A stretch of DNA of 64,000 bases from Chloroflexota bacterium (GTDB lineage: Bacteria > Chloroflexota > UBA6077 > CF-72): assembly GCA_019247515.1 (NCBI GenBank), contig JAFAOS010000504.1, forward strand, positions 1-64,000. The letters run 5' to 3'. Below, one piece after another: positions 44,236 through 53,723 of the stretch (the first letter of the stretch is position 1; each line of letters opens with the position of its first letter). A program made the position numbers and the translations under genes. The notes beneath the pieces were generated by a model. The model was not told the DNA's origin and did not search any database. It saw only the letters and a list, made by a program, of their open reading frames with translations.

Positions 44236-44548
44236 CGCCGTCGCCCGGCAATCGCCAGATGCGACAATAGTCCACATCGCAGATATCCCCTGGCGGGTGG
44301 CGCCACTGGACGACCCGGGCCTGCCCGCATTCATCAAGCAACGCGCGCTGCCGGACCCGGCCACCGCGCGCTGCGAGCTGTGCGACGCCCGCCCACGCCA
44401 GCCGCTGTCGACGGTGCTGATCGTCGACGGTCCCGACGGACTGCCCGTGCCGTTCCTGGTCTGCAACCAGTGCCGCCGCACGCTCGACGAGCTCCACGCC
44501 CTGCTGGAATCGGCCGACCGCTCGTCCCCCGCGCCGCAATCCTGGTGA
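44159..44548 (+). CDS. small zinc-ribbon-like protein, start uncertain
   Basis: The frame is convincing only from about 44260: IVHIADIPWRVAPLDDPGLP, then two CxxC pairs in RCELCDARPR and LVCNQCRRTL about 35 residues apart, typical of a zinc ribbon. The only ATG in frame (44159) would overlap the aldolase gene by 77 nt. No GTG or TTG start lies between, so a rare start codon or a small base error is possible. The family is not recognised. The gene ends 30 nt before the facing amidase. Confidence 0.5.
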   Translation: MDCSHSWNRRARLSSSASTPSALDVNAVARQSPDATIVHIADIPWRVAPLDDPGLPAFIKQRALPDPATARCELCDARPRQPLSTVLIVDGPDGLPVPFLVCNQCRRTLDELHALLESADRSSPAPQSW

Positions 44549-44578
44549 GCGGTCCGCTCGAATCAGGCGACAAGCCGC

Positions 44579-46063
44579 TCAGGGCAAGTCGAGTGTCGTC
44601 GGCAGGAACCGCGGCGGGCGACGTACCGGAGCGGCCTGCTCGAACGCGTACGCCAGTCTGACGAGAGTCGCTTCGCCGCGGGGCGGGCCCATGAAGGTCA
44701 CACCGACTGGCAGCAGGTCGAGAGCGAATCCAGCCGGCACCGTCAGCAGCGGAAAGCCGCCTACGGCCGCGGCCTGCGAGCTGCCGCCCAGGTGGCGGTC
44801 GCCATCCAGCAGGTCGATGACCCAGGCGGGCGCGTTGGTGGGCGCCACCAGCGCGTCGAACCCACGTTCGTCGAACATCGCGGCAAATCCGCGCGCGAAC
44901 GCGAGGTCGTGCGCGAGCGCTCGCCGATACAGCGGATCTGACAGGGTCCCGCGCGTCTCGGACGCCTCGAACAGCTCCTGGCGGAAGTAGGGCATCTCCT
45001 GCTCGGCGTGCTCTTCGTTGAAGCGAATCAGGTCCGCGAGCGACTTGACGGTGGCATCCGGGCGGGTTGCCAGGTATTTCGCCATGCCGGCTTTGAGCTC
45101 GAACTCCATCACGATGCGTTCGGCACGTTGCTCGGTGTCTTCGAAGTTGGCTCGCAGCTCGGCGTGGCCTGGAATCTCGACCTCGTCCACCAGTTGCGCG
45201 CCACAGCCTTTGAGCACCTCCAGCGCATGTTGAAAAATGCGGTCGGTGTGCTCGCTGAAGCCGGTGTGGAACTTGCGCGCCACACCGATGCGCGCGCCCT
45301 TCAGCGCGCCTTTGTCCAGGTTCGCGCGGTAGTCCACACCCGATTCCGCAATGGCCGACAGCACCGCCGCGGCGTCGCTCACCGTGCGCGCATGCGGACC
45401 CACGACGTCCTGCGTATGTGAAATCGGAATCACACCCCGGCCGCTCGTCAAACCGACCGTCGGCTTGATGCCGACGACGCCGTTGTTCGACGACGGGCTC
45501 ATGATCGAGCCGTCGGTCTCGCTGCCCAACGCCGCCAAGCACAGGTTGGCCGAGACGGCCGCGCCCGAGCCGGAGCTCGAGCCGCCCGGACTTCGATCCA
45601 GGACGTACGGGTTGCGCGTCTGACGTCCGCGCCCGCTCCAGCCGCTCGAGGAGCGCGACGAACGGAAATTGGCCCACTCGCTCAGGTTGGCCTTGCCCAG
45701 CAGGACCGCGCCCGCCTGCCTGAGCCTGGCGACCACCGGCGCATCGGCGGTCACCTTCGCGCCAAGCAGTGCCAGAGAGCCAGCGGTCGTCTGCATGCGG
45801 TCGGCGCTATCGATGTTGTCCTTGACCAGGATCGGCATGCCGTGGAGCGGCCCGCGGACGTGGCCGCCCGCGCGCTCCTGGTCCAGGGCATCGGCGATCT
45901 GAAGCGCTTCCGGATTGACCTCGAGCACGCTGCGCAGACCCGGCCCACGCCGATCGACGGCCTCGATGCGCTCGAGGTAGCCCTCGACCAGTTGACGCGA
46001 AGAGATCTCGCCAGAGGCCATGCGCGCCTGGGCCGCGTCGATGGTCAACTCGTCGAGGTCCAT
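44579..46063 (-). CDS. amidase (amidase-signature family)
   Basis: A 494-residue amidase-signature hydrolase with the Ser-cisSer-Lys triad: Lys81 in MPILVKDNIDSADRM, the cis-Ser/Gly-Ser stretch SPGGSSSGSGAAVSANL (about 153-169), and the nucleophile Ser in its GSETDGSIMSP continuation. GIKPTVGLTSGRGVIPIS is another family segment. Length and motifs are normal. Lacking GatB and GatC beside it, it is more likely a catabolic amidase than GatA. The substrate is unknown. It stands alone between convergent and divergent neighbours. Confidence 0.93.
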   Translation of the reverse strand: MDLDELTIDAAQARMASGEISSRQLVEGYLERIEAVDRRGPGLRSVLEVNPEALQIADALDQERAGGHVRGPLHGMPILVKDNIDSADRMQTTAGSLALLGAKVTADAPVVARLRQAGAVLLGKANLSEWANFRSSRSSSGWSGRGRQTRNPYVLDRSPGGSSSGSGAAVSANLCLAALGSETDGSIMSPSSNNGVVGIKPTVGLTSGRGVIPISHTQDVVGPHARTVSDAAAVLSAIAESGVDYRANLDKGALKGARIGVARKFHTGFSEHTDRIFQHALEVLKGCGAQLVDEVEIPGHAELRANFEDTEQRAERIVMEFELKAGMAKYLATRPDATVKSLADLIRFNEEHAEQEMPYFRQELFEASETRGTLSDPLYRRALAHDLAFARGFAAMFDERGFDALVAPTNAPAWVIDLLDGDRHLGGSSQAAAVGGFPLLTVPAGFALDLLPVGVTFMGPPRGEATLVRLAYAFEQAAPVRRPPRFLPTTLDLP

Positions 46064-46125
46064 GCCGTTGCCGACATACTAGCCGCCCCCCCGCGGGGGA
46101 ACAGCTGCGTGCCCCCTGGCGGGTT

Positions 46126-46179
46126 GGGACCCACAAGGTGCTCTGGGGAATGTTTCCTTGACCGTCCCACATGGGTCCC
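46126..46179. promoter_or_regulatory. inverted repeat in the amidase/osmC divergent region
   Basis: GGGACCCA (46126-46133) and TGGGTCCC (46172-46179) are exact complements 38 nt apart. They lie between the amidase start and the osmC start. TGGGGAA is also repeated nearby (46144-46150, 46183-46189). These could be operator sites for a dimeric regulator. A TATGAT (46203-46208) is a possible -10 for osmC, but it lacks a good -35. Confidence 0.35.
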
Positions 46180-46257
46180 CGCTGGGGAAACGATCTTTGA
46201 CCTATGATCCCATCGAGCCTCGAAACAACACCCCACCACGTGAGGAGCACCGACCCT

Positions 46258-46704
46258 ATGGCAGCGGTTCGACAGGCGACGGTCACCTGGAACGGCGATC
46301 TTCCTTCCGGCAAGGGCAACGTCAGCGGCGCCACCAGCGGCGCCTTCAAGAGCCTCGAAGTCAGTTGGCCACGCCGCTCCGAGGCGGACGCCAACGGCAT
46401 CACCAGTCCCGAAGAGCTGCTGGCCGCCTCGCACGCCAGCTGCTACGCCATGGCGCTGTCCGCCGGCCTGGGCCGCGCCGGCACCCCTCCCGAGTCCCTG
46501 AACGTGAGCGCCACGGTCACCTTTGACCGCGTCGGCGACGGCTTCAAGGTCGTCTCGAGCGCCCTGGAAGTCCGAGGCAAGGTGCCGAAAGTCGACGCCG
46601 CCGGCTTTCAGCAGGCCGCCGAAGCCGCCAAGGACGGCTGCCCCATCTCGCAAGCCCTGAAAGGCAACGTCGACCTGAGCGTCAAAGCCTCGCTGGAGAA
46701 GTGA
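46258..46704 (+). CDS. osmC: OsmC/Ohr-family peroxiredoxin
   Basis: A 148-residue thiol peroxidase of the OsmC branch, which reduces organic hydroperoxides. Both redox cysteines are present: the first in LLAASHASCYAMALSAGLG (about residue 61) and the second in AKDGCPISQAL (about 127). The start MAAVRQATVTWNGDLPSGKG is typical of OsmC. GAGGAG lies about 9 nt before the ATG. The reductase gene starts at GTG 46701, overlapping the stop by 4 nt, so the two are co-translated. Confidence 0.94.
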   Translation: MAAVRQATVTWNGDLPSGKGNVSGATSGAFKSLEVSWPRRSEADANGITSPEELLAASHASCYAMALSAGLGRAGTPPESLNVSATVTFDRVGDGFKVVSSALEVRGKVPKVDAAGFQQAAEAAKDGCPISQALKGNVDLSVKASLEK

Positions 46705-47465
46705 GCGGCGACCTTACTGGAAAGCTCGCACTGATCACCGGCGGTGGCCGCGGCATCGGCCGCGCCATCGCCCTCGAGCTCGCCCGCCGCGGGGCGGACG
46801 TGCTCATCAACTACGTCCGCCACCCCGACGCCGCTCGCGACGTCGCCACCGAGGTCCAGACCAGCACCGGCCGCGTCGCCGAAACGTTGAGGGCCAACGT
46901 CGGCGACGCGGCGAGCGTCGACAAGCTCTTCGCCGATATCCAGGAGCGATTCGGCTACCTCGACATCCTGGTCAACAACTCCGCCTCGGGCGTCAACCGC
47001 CCGGTGACCGAGTTGACCCCACACCACTGGGACTGGACGCTCAACGTGAATGCCCGCGGGGCGTGGCTGTGCGCGCTCCGCGCTTTACCTTTAATGAAGG
47101 CGCGTGGCGGCGGCGCGGTCGTGTCGATCTCGAGCCTGGGCGGCAGCCGCGTGATGCACGACTACTTCCTGGTGGGCGTCTCGAAGGCGGCGCTCGAGGC
47201 GGTCACCCGCTACCTGGCCGTCGAGCTTGCGCCGCACGGCGTGCGCGTCAACGCGGTCTCGGGCGGCCTGGTGCAGACTGACGCGCTGAAGTCATTTGTC
47301 TGGGGGCCCGAGGTGATCGAAAAGACCGTGGCGCGGACGCCCGCGGCACGCATGGTCGAGCCCGAGGACCTGGCCCGCGTCGTGGCGTTCCTGTGCACCG
47401 AGGACGCCAGCATGATTCGCGGACAGACGCTGGTGGTCGACGGAGGATTTTCTCTGCTGGCCTGA
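46701..47465 (+). CDS. SDR-family reductase, FabL-like (YX6K active site)
   Basis: A 254-residue short-chain dehydrogenase. The cofactor loop is LITGGGRGIGRAIAL, NNSASG is the NNAG-type motif, and catalytic Ser is in VSISSLGGS. The catalytic pair is Tyr and Lys in HDYFLVGVSKAALE with six residues between (YX6K), as in enoyl-ACP reductase III (FabL), in place of the YX3K of ordinary SDRs. The C-terminal IRGQTLVVDGGFSL is standard. An enoyl-ACP reductase role in fatty-acid synthesis is plausible, with NADPH preferred (Arg in NYVRHP). Coupling to osmC is unusual. Confidence 0.87.
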   Translation: MSGDLTGKLALITGGGRGIGRAIALELARRGADVLINYVRHPDAARDVATEVQTSTGRVAETLRANVGDAASVDKLFADIQERFGYLDILVNNSASGVNRPVTELTPHHWDWTLNVNARGAWLCALRALPLMKARGGGAVVSISSLGGSRVMHDYFLVGVSKAALEAVTRYLAVELAPHGVRVNAVSGGLVQTDALKSFVWGPEVIEKTVARTPAARMVEPEDLARVVAFLCTEDASMIRGQTLVVDGGFSLLA

Positions 47466-47499
47466 CCTGCCGAGCCCCTGGACTCTCCGCGAGCTCGTC

Positions 47500-47598
47500 T
47501 TACCCCCGCCGAGCGATCGCCCCCGTGCGTTCCTTCTCCTCGCGCTTTTTCGCTTTCACCCGGTGCTTTCGCCAGGCAACCTTTTTGCGTTTGTTCAT
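47500..47598 (-). CDS. 32-residue highly basic small protein
   Basis: Minus-strand ATG at 47598 to TAA at 47502-47500 encodes MNKRKKVAWRKHRVKAKKRE and twelve more residues ending AIARRG. Half of the residues are Lys, Arg or His. The pattern resembles the very short basic ribosome-associated proteins (AURKAIP1/COX24-domain type, about 30 residues) that annotation usually misses. The gene sits alone, facing the FabL-like gene and divergent from glyA, with 44 nt between the ATGs. The ribosome binding site is weak (GGTGAG). Confidence 0.55.
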   Translation of the reverse strand: MNKRKKVAWRKHRVKAKKREEKERTGAIARRG

Positions 47599-47642
47599 AG
47601 GCTCACCGATTGTACGAAGTACACTCCCAGGGAGACGTACCC

Positions 47643-48896
47643 ATGTCCGTAGTGATGCGGAAGCCCACCGACTTGCAGTCGGTCGATCCTGAGGTTGCGG
47701 AGCTCATCGCGCGCGACCGTGACCGTCACTCGCGCACGCTCAACTTCATCGCCAGTGAGAACTACGCGTCCCAGGCCGTCCTCGACTGTCTTGCCTCGCA
47801 CCTGAATGTCAAATACGCCGAGGGCTACCCGCGCGCGCGCTACTACCAGGGCGTCGGCCTGGTCGACGACATCGAGCAGTTGGCCATCGATCGCGCCAAA
47901 CAGCTCTTCGGCGCCGAGCACGCCAACGTCCAGGCGTATTCGGGCAGTCCGGCCAATATGGCCGTCTATTTCGCGCTGCTCAAACCCGGCGACACGGTCC
48001 TCGGAATGGACCTCAGTCAGGGCGGCCACCTGACCCACGGCAGCCCGGTCAGCTTCTCGGGCCAGTTCTACAACTTCGTCCACTACGGAGTTGACCCGCA
48101 CTCAGAGTGGCTCGACTACGACGCCCTGGCGGACCTCGCCCAGCAGCACCGACCCAGGCTGATCGTCGCCGGCGCCTCCGCCTATTCCCGCATCATCGAC
48201 TGGCGGCGCGTACGTGAGATTGCCGACAGCGTCGACGCCCGCTTCATGGCCGACATCGCCCACATCGCCGGCTTGATCGCCGCGGGCGTCCACCCCAGCC
48301 CGGTGCCGTTCGCCGATGTCGTGACCACCACGACCCACAAGAGCTTGCGCGGCCCGCGCGGGGCCATGATCCTGTGCAAGCAGGCACTCGCCCGCGACAT
48401 TGACCGCACCGTGTTCCCGGGCATTCAGGGTGGGCCGCACCTGGCGTCCGTCGCGGCCAAGGCAGTGTGCTTTCACGAAGCGATGCAGCCCGAGTTTCGG
48501 ACCTACCAGCAGCAGGTGGTCGACAACGCCAGTGCCCTGGCCGAGGGACTGATGCGGGGCGGCCTGCAGATCGTGTCCGGCGGCACGGACAATCACCTGC
48601 TGGTGGTCAAACTGCTCGATCGTGGCTACTCGGGGCGCACCCTGGCGCGAGCCCTCGAGAGCGCGGGCATCATTACCAGCATGTCGACCGTGCCAGGCGA
48701 GACCCGCAAGCCAGCGGTCACCAGCGGCGTGCGGTTCGGGACCCCGGCGATCACCACGCGTGGCGCGAACACCAGTCACATGCAGCGCGTCGCGCAGATC
48801 GTCAGTACGGTTGCCGAAGACCCGGCCGATGAGCTGGCCGTGAGCCGACTACGCGCTGAAGTGGAGGCCATCGCCGGCGAGCTGTCGGCCGTGTAG
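47643..48896 (+). CDS. glyA: serine hydroxymethyltransferase
   Basis: A 417-residue PLP enzyme that interconverts serine and glycine with tetrahydrofolate. Signatures are LNFIASENYASQAVLDCLAS, YAEGYPRARYYQGVGLVDDI, HANVQAYSGSPANMAVY, and the PLP-Lys segment VVTTTTHKSLRGPRGAMIL (Lys near 229). The start at 47643 (MSVVMRKPTDLQ) has GGGAGAC upstream; an earlier in-frame codon lies within the likely promoter, where TACACT (47629-47634) is a -10 candidate. The nfeD-like gene follows after 7 nt. Confidence 0.97.
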   Translation: MSVVMRKPTDLQSVDPEVAELIARDRDRHSRTLNFIASENYASQAVLDCLASHLNVKYAEGYPRARYYQGVGLVDDIEQLAIDRAKQLFGAEHANVQAYSGSPANMAVYFALLKPGDTVLGMDLSQGGHLTHGSPVSFSGQFYNFVHYGVDPHSEWLDYDALADLAQQHRPRLIVAGASAYSRIIDWRRVREIADSVDARFMADIAHIAGLIAAGVHPSPVPFADVVTTTTHKSLRGPRGAMILCKQALARDIDRTVFPGIQGGPHLASVAAKAVCFHEAMQPEFRTYQQQVVDNASALAEGLMRGGLQIVSGGTDNHLLVVKLLDRGYSGRTLARALESAGIITSMSTVPGETRKPAVTSGVRFGTPAITTRGANTSHMQRVAQIVSTVAEDPADELAVSRLRAEVEAIAGELSAV

Positions 48897-48903
48897 TCCT
48901 CCC

Positions 48904-50079
48904 GTGCCCATCCGGTTGCTCCGCGCCGCCACAGTCGCACTCGTCGCCTTCGTGTACATCGTGGGCGCCGTCAGCGCCCAGTCAAACCACGCGGTGCTCG
49001 TCGGGCACATCGACGGCATCATCAATCCCGCGACCGCCAACTACGTCGATCGCGTCATCACCGACGCCGAGCGCTCCAGGGCCCTGGCCGTCGTCTTCTC
49101 CGTGGACTCGCCCGGTGGGCTCGCCGACCCGACGCGTCAAATCGATCAGCGCATCGAACGCTCGAACGTGCCGGTCCTGGTGTACGTCGCATCGAATAGC
49201 GAGCACATTGCCTATGCCGCCAACCAGGTGGGTTTGACGCCCGCTCTCGACCAGCAGGCCATCACAGGCAGCTACCAGGTTGCCAACGTGTCCGATCTTC
49301 TGCAGCAAGCAAACGGAAGCAGCATCCAGGTCGCCGCGGGCCCCATCACTCTGGACACGGCCAACGCGCCGACCCGCCCCGCGGACATGACGGCGGTCGA
49401 GTCGTTCGTGCACACGCTCACCAATCCGACGATTGCCTACATTCTGCTGAGCATGGGCAGCCTTGGTCTCATCCTCGAGCTGCTCCATCCCGGCTCGGTG
49501 TTCCCCGGCGTGGTTGGCGGGATTTGCCTCTTGCTGGCCTTCTACGCGCTCGGCTCGCTGCCACTCAACCTGGCGGGCGTGGCGCTGGTCGGCTTTGGCC
49601 TCCTGCTGTTTGGACTGGAGCCGTTTTTGACCGCCCACGGGGTCCTGGCCCTCGGTGGCGGGGTCGCCTTTGTGTTCGGCTCGCTGCTGCTCATCAATGC
49701 TCCGGACGCGCCGTATCTGCGCGTCTCGCCAGTAGCCATCGGCGCGGTCACCACGGTTCTGGCTGGCTTCTTCGTGTTGCTGGTTGGTTTCGTCCTGCGG
49801 GCGCGCCGAAGCCGGGCTGTCACGGGACACGAGGGCCTTGTCGGAGCGACGGGGGTGGTGCGCCGCGACATCGAACCCGGGCGCCAGGGGCTGGTCCAGG
49901 TGCTCGGCGAGTTGTGGCGGGCGACGGCCGCCGATGGGCGTCTGTTGGAGGGCCAACCTATCGTCGTCCAGAGCGTCGACGGACTCGTCCTGGTCGTGCG
50001 GCGGGCAAGTGGCAGCCGGCCGGCTCCTCCGCGGCCCGCCGCGCCAGTGACGGCAAAGTCGAAAGCCGCCGGCCGCTGA
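48904..50079 (+). CDS. NfeD-family membrane protein with truncated ClpP-class protease domain
   Basis: A 391-residue protein with a GTG start and an N-terminal signal/anchor (LLRAATVALVAFVYIVGAVS). The protease part begins normally (VLVGHIDGIINPATANYVDR, AVVFSVDSPGGLADPTRQID) up to VPVLVYVAS. It then skips the segment that carries the catalytic Ser (SAGT-type) and Lys and resumes at a late stretch (VSDLLQQANGSSIQVAAGPI). The four-helix NfeD membrane domain (about 170-300) and the C-terminal OB-fold (GLVGATGVVRRDIEPGRQGL) are intact. It is thus predicted to lack protease activity. NfeD proteins act with stomatin-like membrane proteins. Confidence 0.85.
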   Translation: MPIRLLRAATVALVAFVYIVGAVSAQSNHAVLVGHIDGIINPATANYVDRVITDAERSRALAVVFSVDSPGGLADPTRQIDQRIERSNVPVLVYVASNSEHIAYAANQVGLTPALDQQAITGSYQVANVSDLLQQANGSSIQVAAGPITLDTANAPTRPADMTAVESFVHTLTNPTIAYILLSMGSLGLILELLHPGSVFPGVVGGICLLLAFYALGSLPLNLAGVALVGFGLLLFGLEPFLTAHGVLALGGGVAFVFGSLLLINAPDAPYLRVSPVAIGAVTTVLAGFFVLLVGFVLRARRSRAVTGHEGLVGATGVVRRDIEPGRQGLVQVLGELWRATAADGRLLEGQPIVVQSVDGLVLVVRRASGSRPAPPRPAAPVTAKSKAAGR

Positions 50080-51396
<1,317 letters not shown>

Positions 51397-51418
51397 CTGA
51401 AACAGAAGGGAGCCTCCA

Positions 51419-52531
51419 GTGGCAGTACGTGTAGGCATCAATGGGTTCGGTCGCATTGGCCGTCAGGTGCTCAAGGCGCTCCTCGATCGGCACGCCGATG
51501 ACGTCGAGGTAGTGGCGATCAACGACCTGTTCGACACCGAAACCAACGCGCACCTGTTCAAATACGACAGCAACTACGGCAACTACCCCGGCAAGGTTGA
51601 AGCTCGCGAATCGTCGTTTGTCGTCGACGGCAAGGAAATCCAGGTCGTCGCCGAGCGTGACCCCGGCGCGATCCCGTGGAAAAAGTTCGGCGCGCAGATC
51701 GTCATCGAATCGACCGGCCTGTTCACCGATGCCACGCGGGCCAAAGCCCACCTCGACGCCGGCGCCGAGAAGGTGATCATCTCCGCGCCCGCCCGCCACG
51801 AAGACATCACCATCGTGCTCGGCGTCAACGAGGATCGATTCGACCCCGCCAAGCACAACATCATCTCCAACGCCTCGTGCACCACCAACGGCCTCGCGCC
51901 GGTGGCCAAGGTCCTGTTCGACAAGTTCGGCATCGAGCGCGGCATCCTGACGACGGTCCACTCGTACACCAACTCACAGCGGCTGCTCGACGTCGCGGCG
52001 CGCGACCTGCGCGACGCCCGCGCGGCGGCACTGAACATCGTTCCGGCTGAGACCGGCGCCGCCCGAGCCGTGGGACTGGTCATCCCCGAGCTGCAAGGCA
52101 AGTTCGGCGGCATGTCGTTCCGCGTGCCGACCTCGACCGTCTCCGTCGTCGATTTCACGGCCGTCCTCGGGCGCGAAGTCAGCAAAGACGAAATCAACGC
52201 GGCGATGCGCGAGTTCTCTCAGGACAGCATGCTCGGCATCCTCGGCTACACCGAGGAGCCGCTCGTTTCCTCAGACTTCCGGGGCGACAGCCGCTCCTCC
52301 ATTTTCAGCGCCCTCGACACGCTGGCAATCGGCAACCTGGTCAAGGTCATCAGCTGGTATGACAACGAGTATGGCTATGCCTGTCGCCTGTCGGACATCA
52401 CCGCCTTCGTCGCGAGGCACCTGAGCGGGCGGACTTCGGCGAACGGCTCGATGTTGAAGGAGATCGTCGGCGATCCCGCGCGGTGGGGCGCAAGCTCCGC
52501 AGAGCGCGCTTCGGCCGGCGCGCGCAGCTAG
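51419..52531 (+). CDS. gap: glyceraldehyde-3-phosphate dehydrogenase (type I)
   Basis: A 370-residue GAPDH. The GTG start has AAGGGAG 5-10 nt upstream. The NAD-binding start is VRVGINGFGRIGRQVLKALL. The catalytic Cys is in SNASCTTNGLAPVAKVL (about 154) with the His in TTVHSYTNSQRLLD. The residue after the first beta-strand core is Asp (INDLF), suggesting NAD preference. The C-terminus is about 30 residues longer than usual (GSMLKEIVGDPARWGASSAE), low in complexity and of unknown use. pgk follows after 7 nt. Confidence 0.97.
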   Translation: MAVRVGINGFGRIGRQVLKALLDRHADDVEVVAINDLFDTETNAHLFKYDSNYGNYPGKVEARESSFVVDGKEIQVVAERDPGAIPWKKFGAQIVIESTGLFTDATRAKAHLDAGAEKVIISAPARHEDITIVLGVNEDRFDPAKHNIISNASCTTNGLAPVAKVLFDKFGIERGILTTVHSYTNSQRLLDVAARDLRDARAAALNIVPAETGAARAVGLVIPELQGKFGGMSFRVPTSTVSVVDFTAVLGREVSKDEINAAMREFSQDSMLGILGYTEEPLVSSDFRGDSRSSIFSALDTLAIGNLVKVISWYDNEYGYACRLSDITAFVARHLSGRTSANGSMLKEIVGDPARWGASSAERASAGARS

Positions 52532-52538
52532 CCGCCGA

Positions 52539-53723
52539 GTGGCTCGCCTCTGCACCATCCGCGACGTGGACTGGCGCGGCAAGACCGCCGTCGTCCGTGT
52601 CGACTTCAACGTGCCGCTCGGCCGCCAGGATGGTCGCGTGGCCGACGACACGCGCATTCGCGCCGCGCTGCCCACGCTGCAGTACCTGCGGCAGCACGGC
52701 GCGCGCGTCGTCCTGCTGTCCCACCTGGGTCGACCAGACGGCAAGCGCGATGCGAAGTACTCACTCCAGCCCGTCGCCGATCGGCTTGGCGAGCTGCTCG
52801 GCTCGTCATGCCCGTTCGGATCGGACTGCGTTGGTCAGGCGGCCCAGTCCGCGGTGCGCGCGATCGGCCCGGGCGAGGTCGTCCTGCTCGAAAACGTGCG
52901 CTTCCATCCCGAGGAGGAAGCCAATGACCCTGGATTCGCCGCAGACCTGGCCAGGCTCGGCGACGTCTTCGTCAACGACGCGTTCGGAACCGCCCACCGC
53001 GCCCACGCGTCGACCGAAGGTCTGGCTCATCACCTGCCAGCGATCGCGGGCCTGCTGATGGAAAAGGAGATCGTCACCATCGGCGAGGCCCTGGACAACC
53101 CCAAACGGCCGTTCGTGGCCGTGGTGGGTGGGGCCAAGGTCTCCTCCAAGCTGGCGGTGCTCGAGAACCTGATCGATCGTGTCGATCGCCTGCTGATCGG
53201 TGGGGGTATGGCCAACACTTTTCTGGCCGCGCGCGGCGAGCAGGTCGGTCGCAGTCTCCTCGAAGCGGACCTCGTCCCGACTGCCCGGGACCTGATGCGT
53301 CGCGGGGACAAGATCCTCCTGCCGAGCGACGTGGTGGTCACCACCGACCTCAAAGCGGCCGACACTCAACCACGCGCGTGCGCGAGCGACGCGGTCGGTC
53401 CTGACGAGATCATCGGCGACATCGGTCCGCGCACGGCCGCGGACTTCGGCCAGGCCATCCAGGCCGCCGGGACGGTGCTGTGGAACGGTCCCATGGGCAT
53501 CTTCGAGGACCCTCGCTTCGCCGACGGCACGCTCCAGGTGGCCCGCGCCATGGCGGCCTCGCGGGCGACGACGATCGTCGGTGGCGGCGAGTCTGTCCAG
53601 GCCGTGGAGCAGGCGGGCGTTGCCGACAAGCTCAGCCACGTGTCGACGGGTGGCGGCGCGTCGCTGGAATTCATCGAAGGCAAGGTCCTGCCGGGCGTCG
53701 CGGCGCTCAGGTCGGACTGCTGA
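52539..53723 (+). CDS. pgk: phosphoglycerate kinase
   Basis: A 394-residue two-lobed kinase that transfers phosphate from 1,3-bisphosphoglycerate to ADP. The GTG start gives a product with TAVVRVDFNVPLGRQDGRVA, the 3-PG-binding VVLLSHLGRPDGKRD and LLENVRFHPEEEAND, FVAVVGGAKVSSKLAVLENL, the nucleotide-binding NGPMGIFEDPRF (about 314), and the C-terminal GGGESVQAVEQAG...STGGGASLEFIEG. The stop codon overlaps the tpiA ATG by one base (TGATG), a translationally coupled junction. Confidence 0.97.
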   Translation: MARLCTIRDVDWRGKTAVVRVDFNVPLGRQDGRVADDTRIRAALPTLQYLRQHGARVVLLSHLGRPDGKRDAKYSLQPVADRLGELLGSSCPFGSDCVGQAAQSAVRAIGPGEVVLLENVRFHPEEEANDPGFAADLARLGDVFVNDAFGTAHRAHASTEGLAHHLPAIAGLLMEKEIVTIGEALDNPKRPFVAVVGGAKVSSKLAVLENLIDRVDRLLIGGGMANTFLAARGEQVGRSLLEADLVPTARDLMRRGDKILLPSDVVVTTDLKAADTQPRACASDAVGPDEIIGDIGPRTAADFGQAIQAAGTVLWNGPMGIFEDPRFADGTLQVARAMAASRATTIVGGGESVQAVEQAGVADKLSHVSTGGGASLEFIEGKVLPGVAALRSDC

